From assembly GCF_007992455.1 (NCBI RefSeq), contig NZ_BKAH01000001.1:364161-428160 (forward strand): a DNA stretch of 64,000 nucleotides, given 5' to 3'. This document shows, one piece after another, positions 21,410-30,025 of this stretch (position 1 is the stretch's first letter; the number at the start of each line of letters is the position of its first letter). The notes under the pieces were generated by a model. The model was not told where the DNA came from. It ran no database searches and saw only the letters and a program-made list of their open reading frames with translations. The translations under genes were made by a program, and so were the position numbers. The DNA is from Microbacterium saccharophilum. Its GTDB lineage: Bacteria > Actinomycetota > Actinomycetes > Actinomycetales > Microbacteriaceae.

Positions 21410-22347
21410 CGGGCCGTCCCGGGCAGGTCGGCGAAGTCGGCGGCGCCGCCGGCGAGGAGTTCGGCGACGACGTCGGCGGCCACGGCCGCGCGTGCGTCGT
21501 CGGAGCCGGCGTCAGCCATCGCGACGCGGCGCTCGGCGCGCACCGAGCGGGCGCCGTCCGGGGCGTGCACGTCGGCGACGAGGGTCACCTCGTCGCCGAC
21601 GCGGACGGCGTCGATCGCGACGGGTGCGGCGCACCCGGCCTCCAGGCTGCGGAGGACGGCGCGCTCCAGCTCGGCGCACAGCTGCGTGTCGGCGTCGTTC
21701 ACGGCACGGACGGCGCGGCCGATCTCCCCCTCGGCATCCTCGGCGCGCACTTCGACGGCGAGAGCCCCCTGTGCGGCGGAGGTCGGCCAGTCGAGGATCT
21801 CGGTGATCGCGGCGTCCCGCCCGATGCGGCGGAGGCCCGCCTCGGCGAGGACGACGGCATCCAGCTCGCCGTCGGTGACCTTCCGCAGCCGGCTGTCGAC
21901 GTTGCCGCGGATGTCGCGGACGTCGAGGTCGGGGCGGCGGGCGCGCAGCTGCGCGACGCGGCGGGGCGAACCGGTGCCGACCCGCGCGCCCGGCGGGAGG
22001 GTCGCCAGGGTCAGCCCGTCCCGCGCGCACAGCACGTCGCGCTGCGGGGCGCGGACGGGCACGGCGCCGACGACGATGCCGGCGAACGGCGCGGTCGGCA
22101 GGTCCTTCATGGAGTGCACCAGCAGGTCGCACTCCCCGCGCAGCAGCGCGTCGCGGAGCGCCGTCGCGAAGACTCCCGTGCCGCCCATCTGCGCGAGGGA
22201 CCCGGTGAGCACGTCGCCCTCGCTCGTGATGCGGACGAGCTCGACGGGCACGCCGGTCGCCGCGGTGATCGCGTCGGCGACGAGCTGGGACTGGGTCGTG
22301 GCGAGCAGGCTCGCCCGGGTGCCGAGGCGCAGAGCCGTACGGGTCAC
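21406..22347 (-). CDS. hemC: Porphobilinogen deaminase (hydroxymethylbilane synthase)
   Basis: HemC polymerises four porphobilinogens to hydroxymethylbilane. The 313-residue product shows LGTRASLLA, LVHSMKDLP (77-85), GTGSPRRVAQL, IRGNVDSRL, and EAGCAAPV with Cys239, which binds the dipyrromethane cofactor. The GTG start overlaps the hemH stop by four bases. Length is normal. Confidence 0.97.
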   Translation of the reverse strand: MTRTALRLGTRASLLATTQSQLVADAITAATGVPVELVRITSEGDVLTGSLAQMGGTGVFATALRDALLRGECDLLVHSMKDLPTAPFAGIVVGAVPVRAPQRDVLCARDGLTLATLPPGARVGTGSPRRVAQLRARRPDLDVRDIRGNVDSRLRKVTDGELDAVVLAEAGLRRIGRDAAITEILDWPTSAAQGALAVEVRAEDAEGEIGRAVRAVNDADTQLCAELERAVLRSLEAGCAAPVAIDAVRVGDEVTLVADVHAPDGARSVRAERRVAMADAGSDDARAAVAADVVAELLAGGAADFADLPGTAR

Positions 22348-23558
22348 GGCGCGACCCCGGCGAGGGCGGGCTGGAAGCCGAGGCGCTTGTTCTCGCAGCA
22401 TCCCGGCCGGCAGACGTCGTACCAGGGTCCCAGGTCCGTCGCGCGCGGGCGGTCTGCCGCGGGTGTCGCCCGCAGGCGCTCCTCGATGAGGTCGACGAGG
22501 CCGCTCACGTAGGCGGGGTGCGTGCTGGGCGTCGCCGTCCGCAGCGCGACGAGACCGAGCCCTTCCGCGGTCTCGAGCGCCTCGGTGTCGAGGTCCCAGA
22601 GCACCTCCATATGATCGCTCACGAACCCGAGCGGCACGATGAGCACGGCGCGGCGGCCACGGGCGGGCAGCTCCTGCATCGCGTCGTTGATGTCGGGCTC
22701 GAGCCACGGCACGGAGGGCGGGCCGGACCGGCTCTGGTACACGAGCTGCCAGGCGCTCCCGATCCCGAGCTGCGCCATGATCTCGGTCGCGACCGCGGTG
22801 TGCTGCGCGACGTACGCGCCGCCGGGACCGAACCCGCGCTCGGGCGGGCCGGAGCGGTCGGCGTCGGCGGTGGGGATGGAGTGCGTCGAGAAGAGGATCT
22901 CGACGTCCCGCTCCAGGTCGGTGACGCCGCGCTCCGCGAGCTCGGCGAGCGCGGACCGGATGCCGTCGACGAAGGGCGCCACGAAGCCGGGGTGGTCGAA
23001 GAACTGGCGGACCTTGTCGATCTGCACCTGTCCGGACAGTCCCGTCGCGGCGACGGCGTCGGCGAGGTCTTCGCGGTACTGCCGGCAGGAGGAGTAGGAG
23101 CTGTACGCGCTCGTCGCGATCGCGAGCAGGGTCGTGTTCCCGGCGTCGTGCGCGGCCGTCAGCGCGTCGGTGACGTACGGCATCCAGTTGCGGTTGCCCC
23201 AGTACACCGGCAGGTCGAGGCCCCGCGCGGACAGCTCGGCATCCAGGGCCGCCTTCAGCTCGCGGTTGTGCTCGTTGATCGGCGAGACGCCGCCGAAGTG
23301 CCGGTAGTGGTGCGCGACCTCCTCGAGACGCTCGTCCGGGATGCCGCGGCCGGCAGTGACGTTGCGGAGGAATGGGATGACGTCGTCCTGGCCCTCGGGT
23401 CCCCCGAAGCCGAGCAGCAGGATGCCGTCGTACGCGATCGGCTGCGTCGCGTAGGCGTCGCCGCCGCACGTCGCCGCCGTCGCACCGGCGACCGCGCAGC
23501 CCGGTGCGAACTCGGCGCTCGCCGCCCGCGGGGGCTTGGGACGGAACTGCTCGCTCAT
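22344..23558 (-). CDS. hemH: Coproporphyrin III ferrochelatase
   Basis: In actinobacteria this enzyme (CpfC) inserts iron into coproporphyrin III, giving coproheme for HemQ. The 404-residue product has LLLGFGGPEGQDDV, HYRHFGGVSPIN (metal-site His), FSTHSIP and the internal Cys158 in SSCRQY. It ends with a cysteine group CRPGCC (Cys383, 387, 388). Cys158 plus three C-terminal cysteines fits the [2Fe-2S] class of actinobacterial ferrochelatases, though the tail spacing is compact. The first 43 residues are an extension with two more cysteines (21 and 31). Its ATG shares one base with the hemQ stop (TGATG). Confidence 0.95.
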   Translation of the reverse strand: MSEQFRPKPPRAASAEFAPGCAVAGATAATCGGDAYATQPIAYDGILLLGFGGPEGQDDVIPFLRNVTAGRGIPDERLEEVAHHYRHFGGVSPINEHNRELKAALDAELSARGLDLPVYWGNRNWMPYVTDALTAAHDAGNTTLLAIATSAYSSYSSCRQYREDLADAVAATGLSGQVQIDKVRQFFDHPGFVAPFVDGIRSALAELAERGVTDLERDVEILFSTHSIPTADADRSGPPERGFGPGGAYVAQHTAVATEIMAQLGIGSAWQLVYQSRSGPPSVPWLEPDINDAMQELPARGRRAVLIVPLGFVSDHMEVLWDLDTEALETAEGLGLVALRTATPSTHPAYVSGLVDLIEERLRATPAADRPRATDLGPWYDVCRPGCCENKRLGFQPALAGVAP

Positions 23559-24232
23559 CAGGACAGCACCTCGGCGAGCTCGGCGACCTCGATGCGCCGT
23601 CCGGTGTAGAACGGCACCTCCTCGCGCACGTGACGGCGCGCGTCGGTGGCGCGGAGGTCGCGCATCATGTCGACGAGGCTGATGAGCTCGTCGCTCTCCA
23701 GCGGCAGCAGCCACTCGTAGTCGCTCAGCCCGAAGGTCGACACCGTGTTGGCGACGACGTCGGTGAACCTCGCCCCCTTGCGCCCGTGTTCGGCGAGCAT
23801 GCGGGAGCGCTCCTCCTCGGGCAGCAGGTACCACTCGTAGCTGCGGACGAACGGGTACAGGCACAGCCACCCGCGGGCGTGCTCGCCGCGGAGGTAGCCG
23901 GGCACGTGGCGCTTGTTGAACTCCGCCTCCCGGTGCACGCCCATGGCGCTCCAGATGTTGTCGAAGCCCGCGAGGACGGGCGTGCGGCGGAGCGCGCGGA
24001 GCGCGCGCTGCAGGGCGGTGGGGTCCTCCCCGTGCAGCCACACCATGAGGTCGGCGTCGGCGCGCATGCCCGTGACGTCGTAGAGACCGCGGAGGGTCAC
24101 GCCGTCGCCGGGGAGCGACGTGGTCACGGCGGTCAGAGCGTCGAGGTCGGCGGGCGTCGGGGCGGCCCCGCGGGGGCGCGGGCCGGCGAGGATCGCGAAG
24201 AGGGTGTAGCCGAGCGCGGTGTCGTCGGACAT
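23558..24232 (-). CDS. hemQ: Coproheme decarboxylase (ChdC/HemQ)
   Basis: HemQ oxidatively decarboxylates coproheme to heme b, the last step of the Gram-positive route. The 224-residue chlorite-dismutase-fold protein shows NKRHVPGYLRG (distal His109, the actinobacterial type), LYPFVRSYEWY with Tyr126 and Tyr132, and AEHGRKG with the probable proximal His149. Its presence shows that the pathway runs through coproporphyrin and not protoporphyrin. It lies 11 bases behind hemY. The ATG start has AGGAG-type bases upstream. Confidence 0.96.
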   Translation of the reverse strand: MSDDTALGYTLFAILAGPRPRGAAPTPADLDALTAVTTSLPGDGVTLRGLYDVTGMRADADLMVWLHGEDPTALQRALRALRRTPVLAGFDNIWSAMGVHREAEFNKRHVPGYLRGEHARGWLCLYPFVRSYEWYLLPEEERSRMLAEHGRKGARFTDVVANTVSTFGLSDYEWLLPLESDELISLVDMMRDLRATDARRHVREEVPFYTGRRIEVAELAEVLS

Positions 24233-24243
24233 GGGGTGCTCCT

Positions 24244-25641
24244 TCAGGCGGTGGCGGGGTGGGACGTGCGGGCGACGAGCTCGCGGGCGAGCTCACGGGC
24301 GTGCGGGATGACGGAGGCGAGCCCCGTCCCGGCGACGGTCGCACCGGCGAGGTGGATGCCGGCGGGGGTCGCTGCGCGCGCGGCGGTGCGCCACGCGGCG
24401 GCTGCGGCGGACGCGGACGTGACCGCGTCGGTCCAGCGGGTCTCGGTCAGCGCCCACACGTCGGCGGGACGGATCCGCGCGCCGGTGAGTCGGCGCAGCT
24501 CCCCGGCAACGGCGGCGGGCGTGTCCAGCCCGGGGGCGTCGGCGTCGCGGGCGGAGAGGCGCACGACGTGGGTGTGCACCGGGAGGGCGCGGGCTGCCCA
24601 CTCCCACTTCGCGTCGACGTGGGTGAGCGCCTTCGCGGGGCCGCCGGCAGCGGGCGGGACGATGACGCCCGACCCGACCGGACGCGCGTCGAGGGCGCGG
24701 GAGACGACCTCGGCCGTGACGAGGCGCACGGCGCCGCCGACGGGCGCGGCGGCGTCCACGCGCAGGAGGGCCCCGGCCGCGGCCGGTCCGGTCGCGACGA
24801 CGACGTGCCCGGCACGGAGGGTCTCGCCGGCGAGCACGACCTCGACGCCGTAAGCCGCGGGTCGGAGCGCCTGCACGGCCGCCCCGGTGCGGATGATGGC
24901 GCCGGCGGCCTCTGCGGCGTCGCGCAGGGCCGCCGCGAGGCGCCACATGCCGCCGTCGATGCCGCGGACGGCCGAGCCCGCGCGGGCGGCCGGCGCGACC
25001 GCGCCGGCCGCGGCGGTCAGCGACCCGCGCCGCTCGAACTCTGCCCACAGGCTCGGGTGCACGGCGGAGAGGCGGACGGCGGAGGACGGCTGCGAGTAGA
25101 CGCTCTGGCAGAGCGGGTCGACGAGGCGCTCCGCGACCCGCCGGCCGTAGCGGGCCGTCGCGAGGTCGAACAGCGAGGGTTCGACGCCGGACTCCCTGCC
25201 GATGCCGGCGGGAAGGTCGCGCTCCTGCGCCGCACGCCGCGCCCCGGCGCGCCCGATGGCCCGCACGACGTCGCCGGCCTCGGGCTCGGCGGGCATCCCC
25301 ACGACGGCGCGGCGGGGCAGCGGCATCCGGCGCACCCGTCCGAACGCGCCGGGGAGGACGAGGTGGGCTCCTTCCGGCCGCGGCTCCACGATCTGCAGGG
25401 GCAGGGCCGCGTCGGCGACGAGGTCGGCGACACCGCTCGTGCGGATCGCGAACGACTCGGCGCCGAGGTCGACGTCGACGCCTGCCACGCGGCCGCGGCG
25501 CAGCATCCCGCCGGTATCGTCGCCGCTCTCGCAGACGATGACGCGACGGCCGGCGCGCGCGGCCTCCCACGCGATCACGAGGCCGGCGATCCCGCCGCCG
25601 ACCACGATGATGTCGCTGGCGGAAGCCGTGACGGGGACCAT
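24244..25641 (-). CDS. hemY: Coproporphyrinogen III oxidase, FAD-dependent (CgoX/HemY)
   Basis: In the coproporphyrin pathway this flavoprotein oxidises coproporphyrinogen III to coproporphyrin III using oxygen. The 465-residue product opens with the dinucleotide-binding IIVVGGGIAGLVIAWEA (11-27) and has the amine-oxidase-type C-terminal FAD segment GIHLAGATVAGTGL. Neighbouring hemH and hemQ support CgoX over protoporphyrinogen oxidase. The ATG starts two bases after the hemE stop; an in-frame start six codons upstream would overlap hemE and is less likely. Confidence 0.94.
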   Translation of the reverse strand: MVPVTASASDIIVVGGGIAGLVIAWEAARAGRRVIVCESGDDTGGMLRRGRVAGVDVDLGAESFAIRTSGVADLVADAALPLQIVEPRPEGAHLVLPGAFGRVRRMPLPRRAVVGMPAEPEAGDVVRAIGRAGARRAAQERDLPAGIGRESGVEPSLFDLATARYGRRVAERLVDPLCQSVYSQPSSAVRLSAVHPSLWAEFERRGSLTAAAGAVAPAARAGSAVRGIDGGMWRLAAALRDAAEAAGAIIRTGAAVQALRPAAYGVEVVLAGETLRAGHVVVATGPAAAGALLRVDAAAPVGGAVRLVTAEVVSRALDARPVGSGVIVPPAAGGPAKALTHVDAKWEWAARALPVHTHVVRLSARDADAPGLDTPAAVAGELRRLTGARIRPADVWALTETRWTDAVTSASAAAAAWRTAARAATPAGIHLAGATVAGTGLASVIPHARELARELVARTSHPATA

Positions 25642-25643
25642 CG

Positions 25644-26762
25644 TCAGGCGGCCTGCCACTCGTGGACCATGCGCACGACCGACGAGATCGCGTCGGGGTC
25701 GGCATCCATCGGCACGCCGTGGCCGAGGTTGAACACGTGGGCGCGGGAGAGGCGGCCCTCATCGAGGATCCGCTCCACCGCAGCCCGGCGCACCGCTTCC
25801 GGCGCGAAGAGGAGGGCGGGGTCGAGATTGCCCTGCATCGTGAGGTCGCGGCCGATGCGGCGGCGGGCCTCATCGAGCGGCACGCGGTAGTCGACGCCGA
25901 GCGCGTCGATGTCGAGGGTCGCCATGTCGGCGAGGATCTCGCCGGTGCCGACGCCGAAGTGCACGAGCGGGATGTGGTCGACGCCGTCCGGCACCGGCAG
26001 CGCGCGCACGGCGTCCAGCGCCGCGGCCGAGGCGGGCAGGACGCTGTTGCGGTAGTCGGCCGGCGCGAGGCCGCCCGCCCACGAGTCGAACAGCTGCGCG
26101 GCGCTCGCCCCGGCGGAGACCTGCAGCGCCAGGAACTGGCCGGTCACCTCGGCGAGCCACATCGTGAGGGCCTCCCACGCGGCGGGGTCCTCGTGGATGA
26201 GGCGGCGCGCGGCCATGTGGTCCTTCGAGGGACCGCCCTCGACGAGGTACGCGGCGAGGGTGAACGGGGCGCCGGCGAAGCCGATGAGCGGGATCGCCTC
26301 GCCGCGCTCGGCGGACAGGTCGGCGAGCATCGCGGTGGTCCGGCCGACGGCATCCGCGATCGCCTCGCCCCGCTCCCGCACGCCGGCCGGGTCGATGCGG
26401 ACGGCGGCGGCGATGTCCGCGGACGTGCGCAGCGGCTGGGAGAACACCGGTCCGCGCCCCGGCGCGATCTCGACCTCGATGCCGAGGAGCGCGAGCGGCA
26501 CGATGATGTCGCTGAAGAAGATCGCGGCGTCGACGCCGTGCCGGCGCACCGGCTGCATCGTGATCTCGCTCGCGAGCGCCGGGTCGAGGCACGCCTGGAG
26601 CATCGTGCCCTGCGAGCGGAGCGCGCGGTACTCCGGCAGGGAGCGCCCGGCCTGGCGCATGAACCAGACGGGGGTCACGGCGGGACGGTCGCCGAGCAGC
26701 GCGCGCACGAGCCGGGACTGGGCCGTGCCGTGCGCGGTGAGGGGGTGCGTGGACGTGGAGAT
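25644..26762 (-). CDS. hemE: Uroporphyrinogen decarboxylase, apparent AUC start
   Basis: HemE removes four carboxyls from uroporphyrinogen III, giving coproporphyrinogen III. Signatures are TPVWFMRQAGRSLPEYR and HVFNLGHGVP. The first standard start in frame is GTG at 26708, but it would cut into the first conserved helix (SRLVRALLGDRP, aligned to RYLRALL in E. coli). The frame continues upstream with a typical HemE head, STSTHPLTAHGTAQ, to an ATC codon at 26760-26762. A GAGGAG site lies seven bases before that ATC, and a TAA stop lies further up; no ATG, GTG or TTG is in between. I therefore place the start at ATC (372 residues); a real AUC start or a sequence error at an ATG would both explain it. 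From GTG it would be 354 residues. Confidence 0.9.
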   Translation of the reverse strand: MSTSTHPLTAHGTAQSRLVRALLGDRPAVTPVWFMRQAGRSLPEYRALRSQGTMLQACLDPALASEITMQPVRRHGVDAAIFFSDIIVPLALLGIEVEIAPGRGPVFSQPLRTSADIAAAVRIDPAGVRERGEAIADAVGRTTAMLADLSAERGEAIPLIGFAGAPFTLAAYLVEGGPSKDHMAARRLIHEDPAAWEALTMWLAEVTGQFLALQVSAGASAAQLFDSWAGGLAPADYRNSVLPASAAALDAVRALPVPDGVDHIPLVHFGVGTGEILADMATLDIDALGVDYRVPLDEARRRIGRDLTMQGNLDPALLFAPEAVRRAAVERILDEGRLSRAHVFNLGHGVPMDADPDAISSVVRMVHEWQAA

Positions 26763-26790
26763 GGTGACGCTCCTCGAATCAGTTAATCGT

Positions 26791-26797
26791 TATACTA
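26791..26797. promoter_or_regulatory. Overlapping divergent -10 boxes of hemA and hemE
   Basis: Plus-strand TATACT (26791-26796) faces hemA. Minus-strand TAGTAT (26792-26797) faces the hemE operon. They share five base pairs within an AT-rich island (26776-26806), so RNA polymerase could open only one direction at a time. No separate operator is clear. Confidence 0.6.
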
Positions 26798-26825
26798 GCC
26801 GTTGATCCGAGGGGGTTCCCGCACC

Positions 26826-28103
26826 GTGCTCGTCTGCCTGACCGCGCATCAGCGCACCACGCCGTTCGAATCGCTCGAGCGCCTGTCGCTCATCGGCGAC
26901 GACGTCGCGGTACGGCTGCGCGACGCCCACGAGTCCATCCGCGGCGCCGTGGTCCTCGCGACCTGCAACCGCTTCGAGGCGTACTTCGACCTGCACGACG
27001 ACCCCGACCTGCCCTCCCCCATTCCGGCGATGGATGCCGCGATGGAGCAGATCTCCGACCTCGCCGACCTGTCCTACCGCGACGTCCGCGACGCGGTGGA
27101 CTTCGCGCACGGGAACCGGGTCGCGCAGCACCTGTTCTCCGTCGCCGCGGGCCTGGACTCCGTCGCCGTCGGCGAGGACGAGATCGCCGGCCAGGTCAAG
27201 CGCGCGCTCGACGCCGCGCGGACGCAGGGCTCCACGACGACCTCGCTGGAGCACCTCTTCCAGCGCGCGACGGAGACCTCCCGCACCGTGAAGAACGAGA
27301 CGCGGCTCGGCGAGTCCGGGCGCTCGCTCGTCCGCCTCGCCGTCGATCTCGTCTCCTCGCGCCTCGAGTGGGCGACGGCCCGGGTGCTGCTGGTCGGCAC
27401 CGGCCGGTATGCCGCCGCAGCCCTCGCCGCCCTCCGCGCCGCGGGCGCCGAGGACATCCGCGTGCACTCCCGGTCGGGCCGCAAGCGCTTCGCCCGGCAG
27501 GAGCACCTCATCTCCGTCCCGATCGAGGACTACGAGGCCGAGGCCGCCGCGGCGGACCTCATCGTCACGTGCACCTCGACGACCGACGCGTTCGTCCTGG
27601 CGGCGGACTCCCACGCCGCGGCACGCGGTGAGGGCACCCGGCGGCAGATCATCATCGACCTGGGCCTCCCCCGCAACGTCGACCCCCGCATCGCCGACCT
27701 GCCCGGCATCGAGCTGCTCGACCTCGACACGATCCGCGTGCACGCGCCGGTCGACGAGTTCACGCTCATCGGCGAGGCACGCGAGATCGTGCACAGCGCG
27801 GCGCAGCGGCACGCGGCCGCGCGACGGGTGCACGAGGTGTCGCCGGAGGTCGTGCGCATGCGCACCTATGTGCAGGGGATTCTCGAGGAGGAGCTGGCCC
27901 GCGCGCGCCGCAGCGACGCCGCGGCCGAGGTCGAGTCGGCGCTCCGGCACTTCTCCGGCGTCGTCCTGCACCACCTCATCGCGCAGGGCCACACGCTCGC
28001 TTCGACCGGGTCGGGCACGGCCTGGGCCGAGTCGGTGCGGACCGTCTTCCCCGACCGGGCTACGGCATCCGATGACCGCGGCGAAGGGGCGCCCGGACAG
28101 TGA
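26826..28103 (+). CDS. hemA: Glutamyl-tRNA reductase
   Basis: HemA reduces glutamyl-tRNA(Glu) to glutamate-1-semialdehyde with NADPH; it is the committed and usually regulated step of heme synthesis. The 425-residue product begins VLVCLTAHQR and has the catalytic Cys47 in LATCNRF, GEDEIAGQVK, the NADPH-binding LLVGTGRYAAAAL and a C-terminal dimerisation helix. Start GTG 26826 has GAGGGGG ten bases upstream; a TTG at 26802 in frame is less likely. It is divergent from the hemE operon with overlapping -10 boxes, and its stop overlaps the start of a LacI-type regulator. Confidence 0.97.
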   Translation: MLVCLTAHQRTTPFESLERLSLIGDDVAVRLRDAHESIRGAVVLATCNRFEAYFDLHDDPDLPSPIPAMDAAMEQISDLADLSYRDVRDAVDFAHGNRVAQHLFSVAAGLDSVAVGEDEIAGQVKRALDAARTQGSTTTSLEHLFQRATETSRTVKNETRLGESGRSLVRLAVDLVSSRLEWATARVLLVGTGRYAAAALAALRAAGAEDIRVHSRSGRKRFARQEHLISVPIEDYEAEAAAADLIVTCTSTTDAFVLAADSHAAARGEGTRRQIIIDLGLPRNVDPRIADLPGIELLDLDTIRVHAPVDEFTLIGEAREIVHSAAQRHAAARRVHEVSPEVVRMRTYVQGILEEELARARRSDAAAEVESALRHFSGVVLHHLIAQGHTLASTGSGTAWAESVRTVFPDRATASDDRGEGAPGQ

Positions 28104-29077
28104 GCCGCACGGTGACCCTGAAGGACATCGCCCTGAAGGCGGGTGTCTCCACGGCCGCCATCAGCCAGGCCCTCAACGACCGCGGGAACCTCCGCCCCGA
28201 GACGCGGGACCGCATCAAGGCCGTCGCCGCCGAACTCGGCTACGTCCCGAACAAGTATGCCGCGGCCCTGCGCAGCGGGCGGACGATGTCGGTCGGATTC
28301 GTCATGGCCGAGGATGCCGACGACGACTCCGCGAAGCGCTGGGCGCTGCACCGGACCCGCCAGCTCAACGCCCTCGTCCGCGCGTCGGCCGCGCACGGGT
28401 TCACCGTCACGGTGCTGCCGGAGTCGCGCCCCGACCTCCTCGCCGGCGCGCACATCGACGTCCTCTACTTCCCGGACGCGCACGGCACGCACGCCGTCCT
28501 GCGGGAGGCGGTGGCCCGCGGCATCCCGATCGTCGCGAACGACCTCCTCATCGACACCGACCGCGGTCTCAGCATCCGCACCGGCTACGACGCCGCCGTC
28601 CGCGCCGGGCTCGACCTCCTCGCCGCGGGCGGCGCGGAGCGGATCGCCTTCCTCGTGGACGAGGGCGGCCACCCGCGCGACGAGATCGGCGAGACCGCCT
28701 ACCGCGCGTGGATGACGGTGCGCGGCCTCGACGGGCGGATCGCCCGCGTCGACGCCGGGCGCCGTTCGCTGAACCGTCGCCTGCGCGAGGTCGTCGACGC
28801 CGGCGCGGACGCCGTCTTCGCGTTCTGCGAGGAAGGCCCGGAGATCTATCTGCAGCTCGAGGCCACGTCGCTCGTGATCCCGCGCGACATCCAGCTCATC
28901 GCGCTCTGCACGACGGAGTGCGCCCTGAACTCCCGGCTCGGCGTGACGCACGTGTGCGTGCACCCCGAGCAGGCGGCCGAGGCGGTCTTCGAGACGCTGG
29001 GCCGGATCGGCGGCCTCGTCGGCACGACCGTCGTCGACCTGCCGTGGGAGCTCGTGCGCGGGTCGACGACCCGCTGA
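28100..29077 (+). CDS. LacI-family regulator coupled to hemA
   Basis: A 325-residue LacI/GalR protein. The N-terminal HTH and hinge helix are complete (VTLKDIALKAGVSTAAISQA, then PNKYAAALRSGR), followed by a periplasmic-binding-protein-like effector domain to the end (SVGFVMAED and FLVDEGG). The GTG start overlaps the hemA stop (GTGA), so both proteins come from one mRNA. LacI proteins normally sense sugars; coupling to glutamyl-tRNA reductase is unusual and suggests either control of heme genes or a regulator that uses the hemA promoter. Targets and ligand cannot be read from sequence. It converges on tatD across 31 bases. Confidence 0.9.
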   Translation: MSRTVTLKDIALKAGVSTAAISQALNDRGNLRPETRDRIKAVAAELGYVPNKYAAALRSGRTMSVGFVMAEDADDDSAKRWALHRTRQLNALVRASAAHGFTVTVLPESRPDLLAGAHIDVLYFPDAHGTHAVLREAVARGIPIVANDLLIDTDRGLSIRTGYDAAVRAGLDLLAAGGAERIAFLVDEGGHPRDEIGETAYRAWMTVRGLDGRIARVDAGRRSLNRRLREVVDAGADAVFAFCEEGPEIYLQLEATSLVIPRDIQLIALCTTECALNSRLGVTHVCVHPEQAAEAVFETLGRIGGLVGTTVVDLPWELVRGSTTR

Positions 29078-29108
29078 GCCCGGTCCTCCCGGTGCGGGGA
29101 CGGCGGGG

Positions 29109-30005
29109 TCAGTCGAACGAGCCGTAGACCTCGAGGGTGTTCGCCGCCAGCTGCGCGGAGAGCTCGTCCACATCGAGGCCGAGCTCGGCGGCCATGAATC
29201 GCACCGTCACCGGGATGAGGTACGGCGCGTTCGGCCGGCCGCGGTGCGGCACCGGGGTCAGGAACGGCGCGTCCGTCTCGACGAGGATGCGCTCGAGCGG
29301 CGTCACGGCGAGGGCGTCGCGGAGGTTCTGGGCGTTCTTGAACGTGATGTTGCCGGCGAAGCTCAGCCAGTAGCCGCGCTCCGCGGTGTACCGCGCCATG
29401 GCCTCGTCGCCGGAGAAGCAGTGGAACACGGTGCGCGCCGGCGCCCCGACCCGCTCGAGGGTCTCCAGGACCGCGTCGTGCGCGTCGCGGTCGTGGATCT
29501 GCATCGCGATGTCGTGCTCCTTCGCGAGCGCGATGTGGGCCTCGAACGCCTCGAACTGCGCGGGGCGGCCGGCCTCGTCGGTGCGGAAGAAGTCGAGGCC
29601 GGTCTCCCCGATCGCGCGGACGCGTGGCTGCGCCGCGAGCTCGTCGATCGCCTCGATCGCCTGCGGCAGCATGCCGCTCTCGGCATACGCCGGCGCTTCG
29701 TTCGGGTGGATGGCGACGGCAGCGAGCACGCGCGGATGACTGGCCGCCGCCCACGCCGACCAGCGGCTCGACTCGATGTCACCGCCGGCCTGCACGACGC
29801 CGTGCACACCGACGGCGGCCGCGCGGTCGAGCTGCTCGTCGAGGCTCAGCCCCTCCTCGCCGTCCTCGATCTCGAGGTGGGCGTGGTTGTCGTAGACCGG
29901 GATGCGCAGTGCCTCCGGCGCATCCGGATAGCTGACGTCACGCGACCCCTTCTCGCGCTGACGCACGTACTGGCTGGGATCGGTGTTCTCGGCGGGCAGG
30001 GCCAT
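29109..30005 (-). CDS. TatD-family metal-dependent hydrolase
   Basis: A 298-residue TIM-barrel hydrolase of the TatD family, which act as 3'-exonucleases or D-aminoacyl-tRNA-related hydrolases. Metal ligands are seen in DNHAHLE (HxH), GETGLDF (Glu), IHDRDAH, FHCFSG and ETDAPFL. The N-terminus has about 35 extra residues before the first motif. It lies 20 bases behind metG, the usual actinobacterial pairing, and is probably cotranscribed. The ATG has GGAG in front. Confidence 0.92.
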   Translation of the reverse strand: MALPAENTDPSQYVRQREKGSRDVSYPDAPEALRIPVYDNHAHLEIEDGEEGLSLDEQLDRAAAVGVHGVVQAGGDIESSRWSAWAAASHPRVLAAVAIHPNEAPAYAESGMLPQAIEAIDELAAQPRVRAIGETGLDFFRTDEAGRPAQFEAFEAHIALAKEHDIAMQIHDRDAHDAVLETLERVGAPARTVFHCFSGDEAMARYTAERGYWLSFAGNITFKNAQNLRDALAVTPLERILVETDAPFLTPVPHRGRPNAPYLIPVTVRFMAAELGLDVDELSAQLAANTLEVYGSFD

Positions 30006-30025
30006 GCGTTCTCGCTCCGCGCGCG

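Noticed and set aside
26802..26825. TTG at 26802 as the hemA start
   Set aside because: It lies only five bases from the -10 box, adds eight residues not expected in HemA, and GTG 26826 has a good GAGGGGG site.
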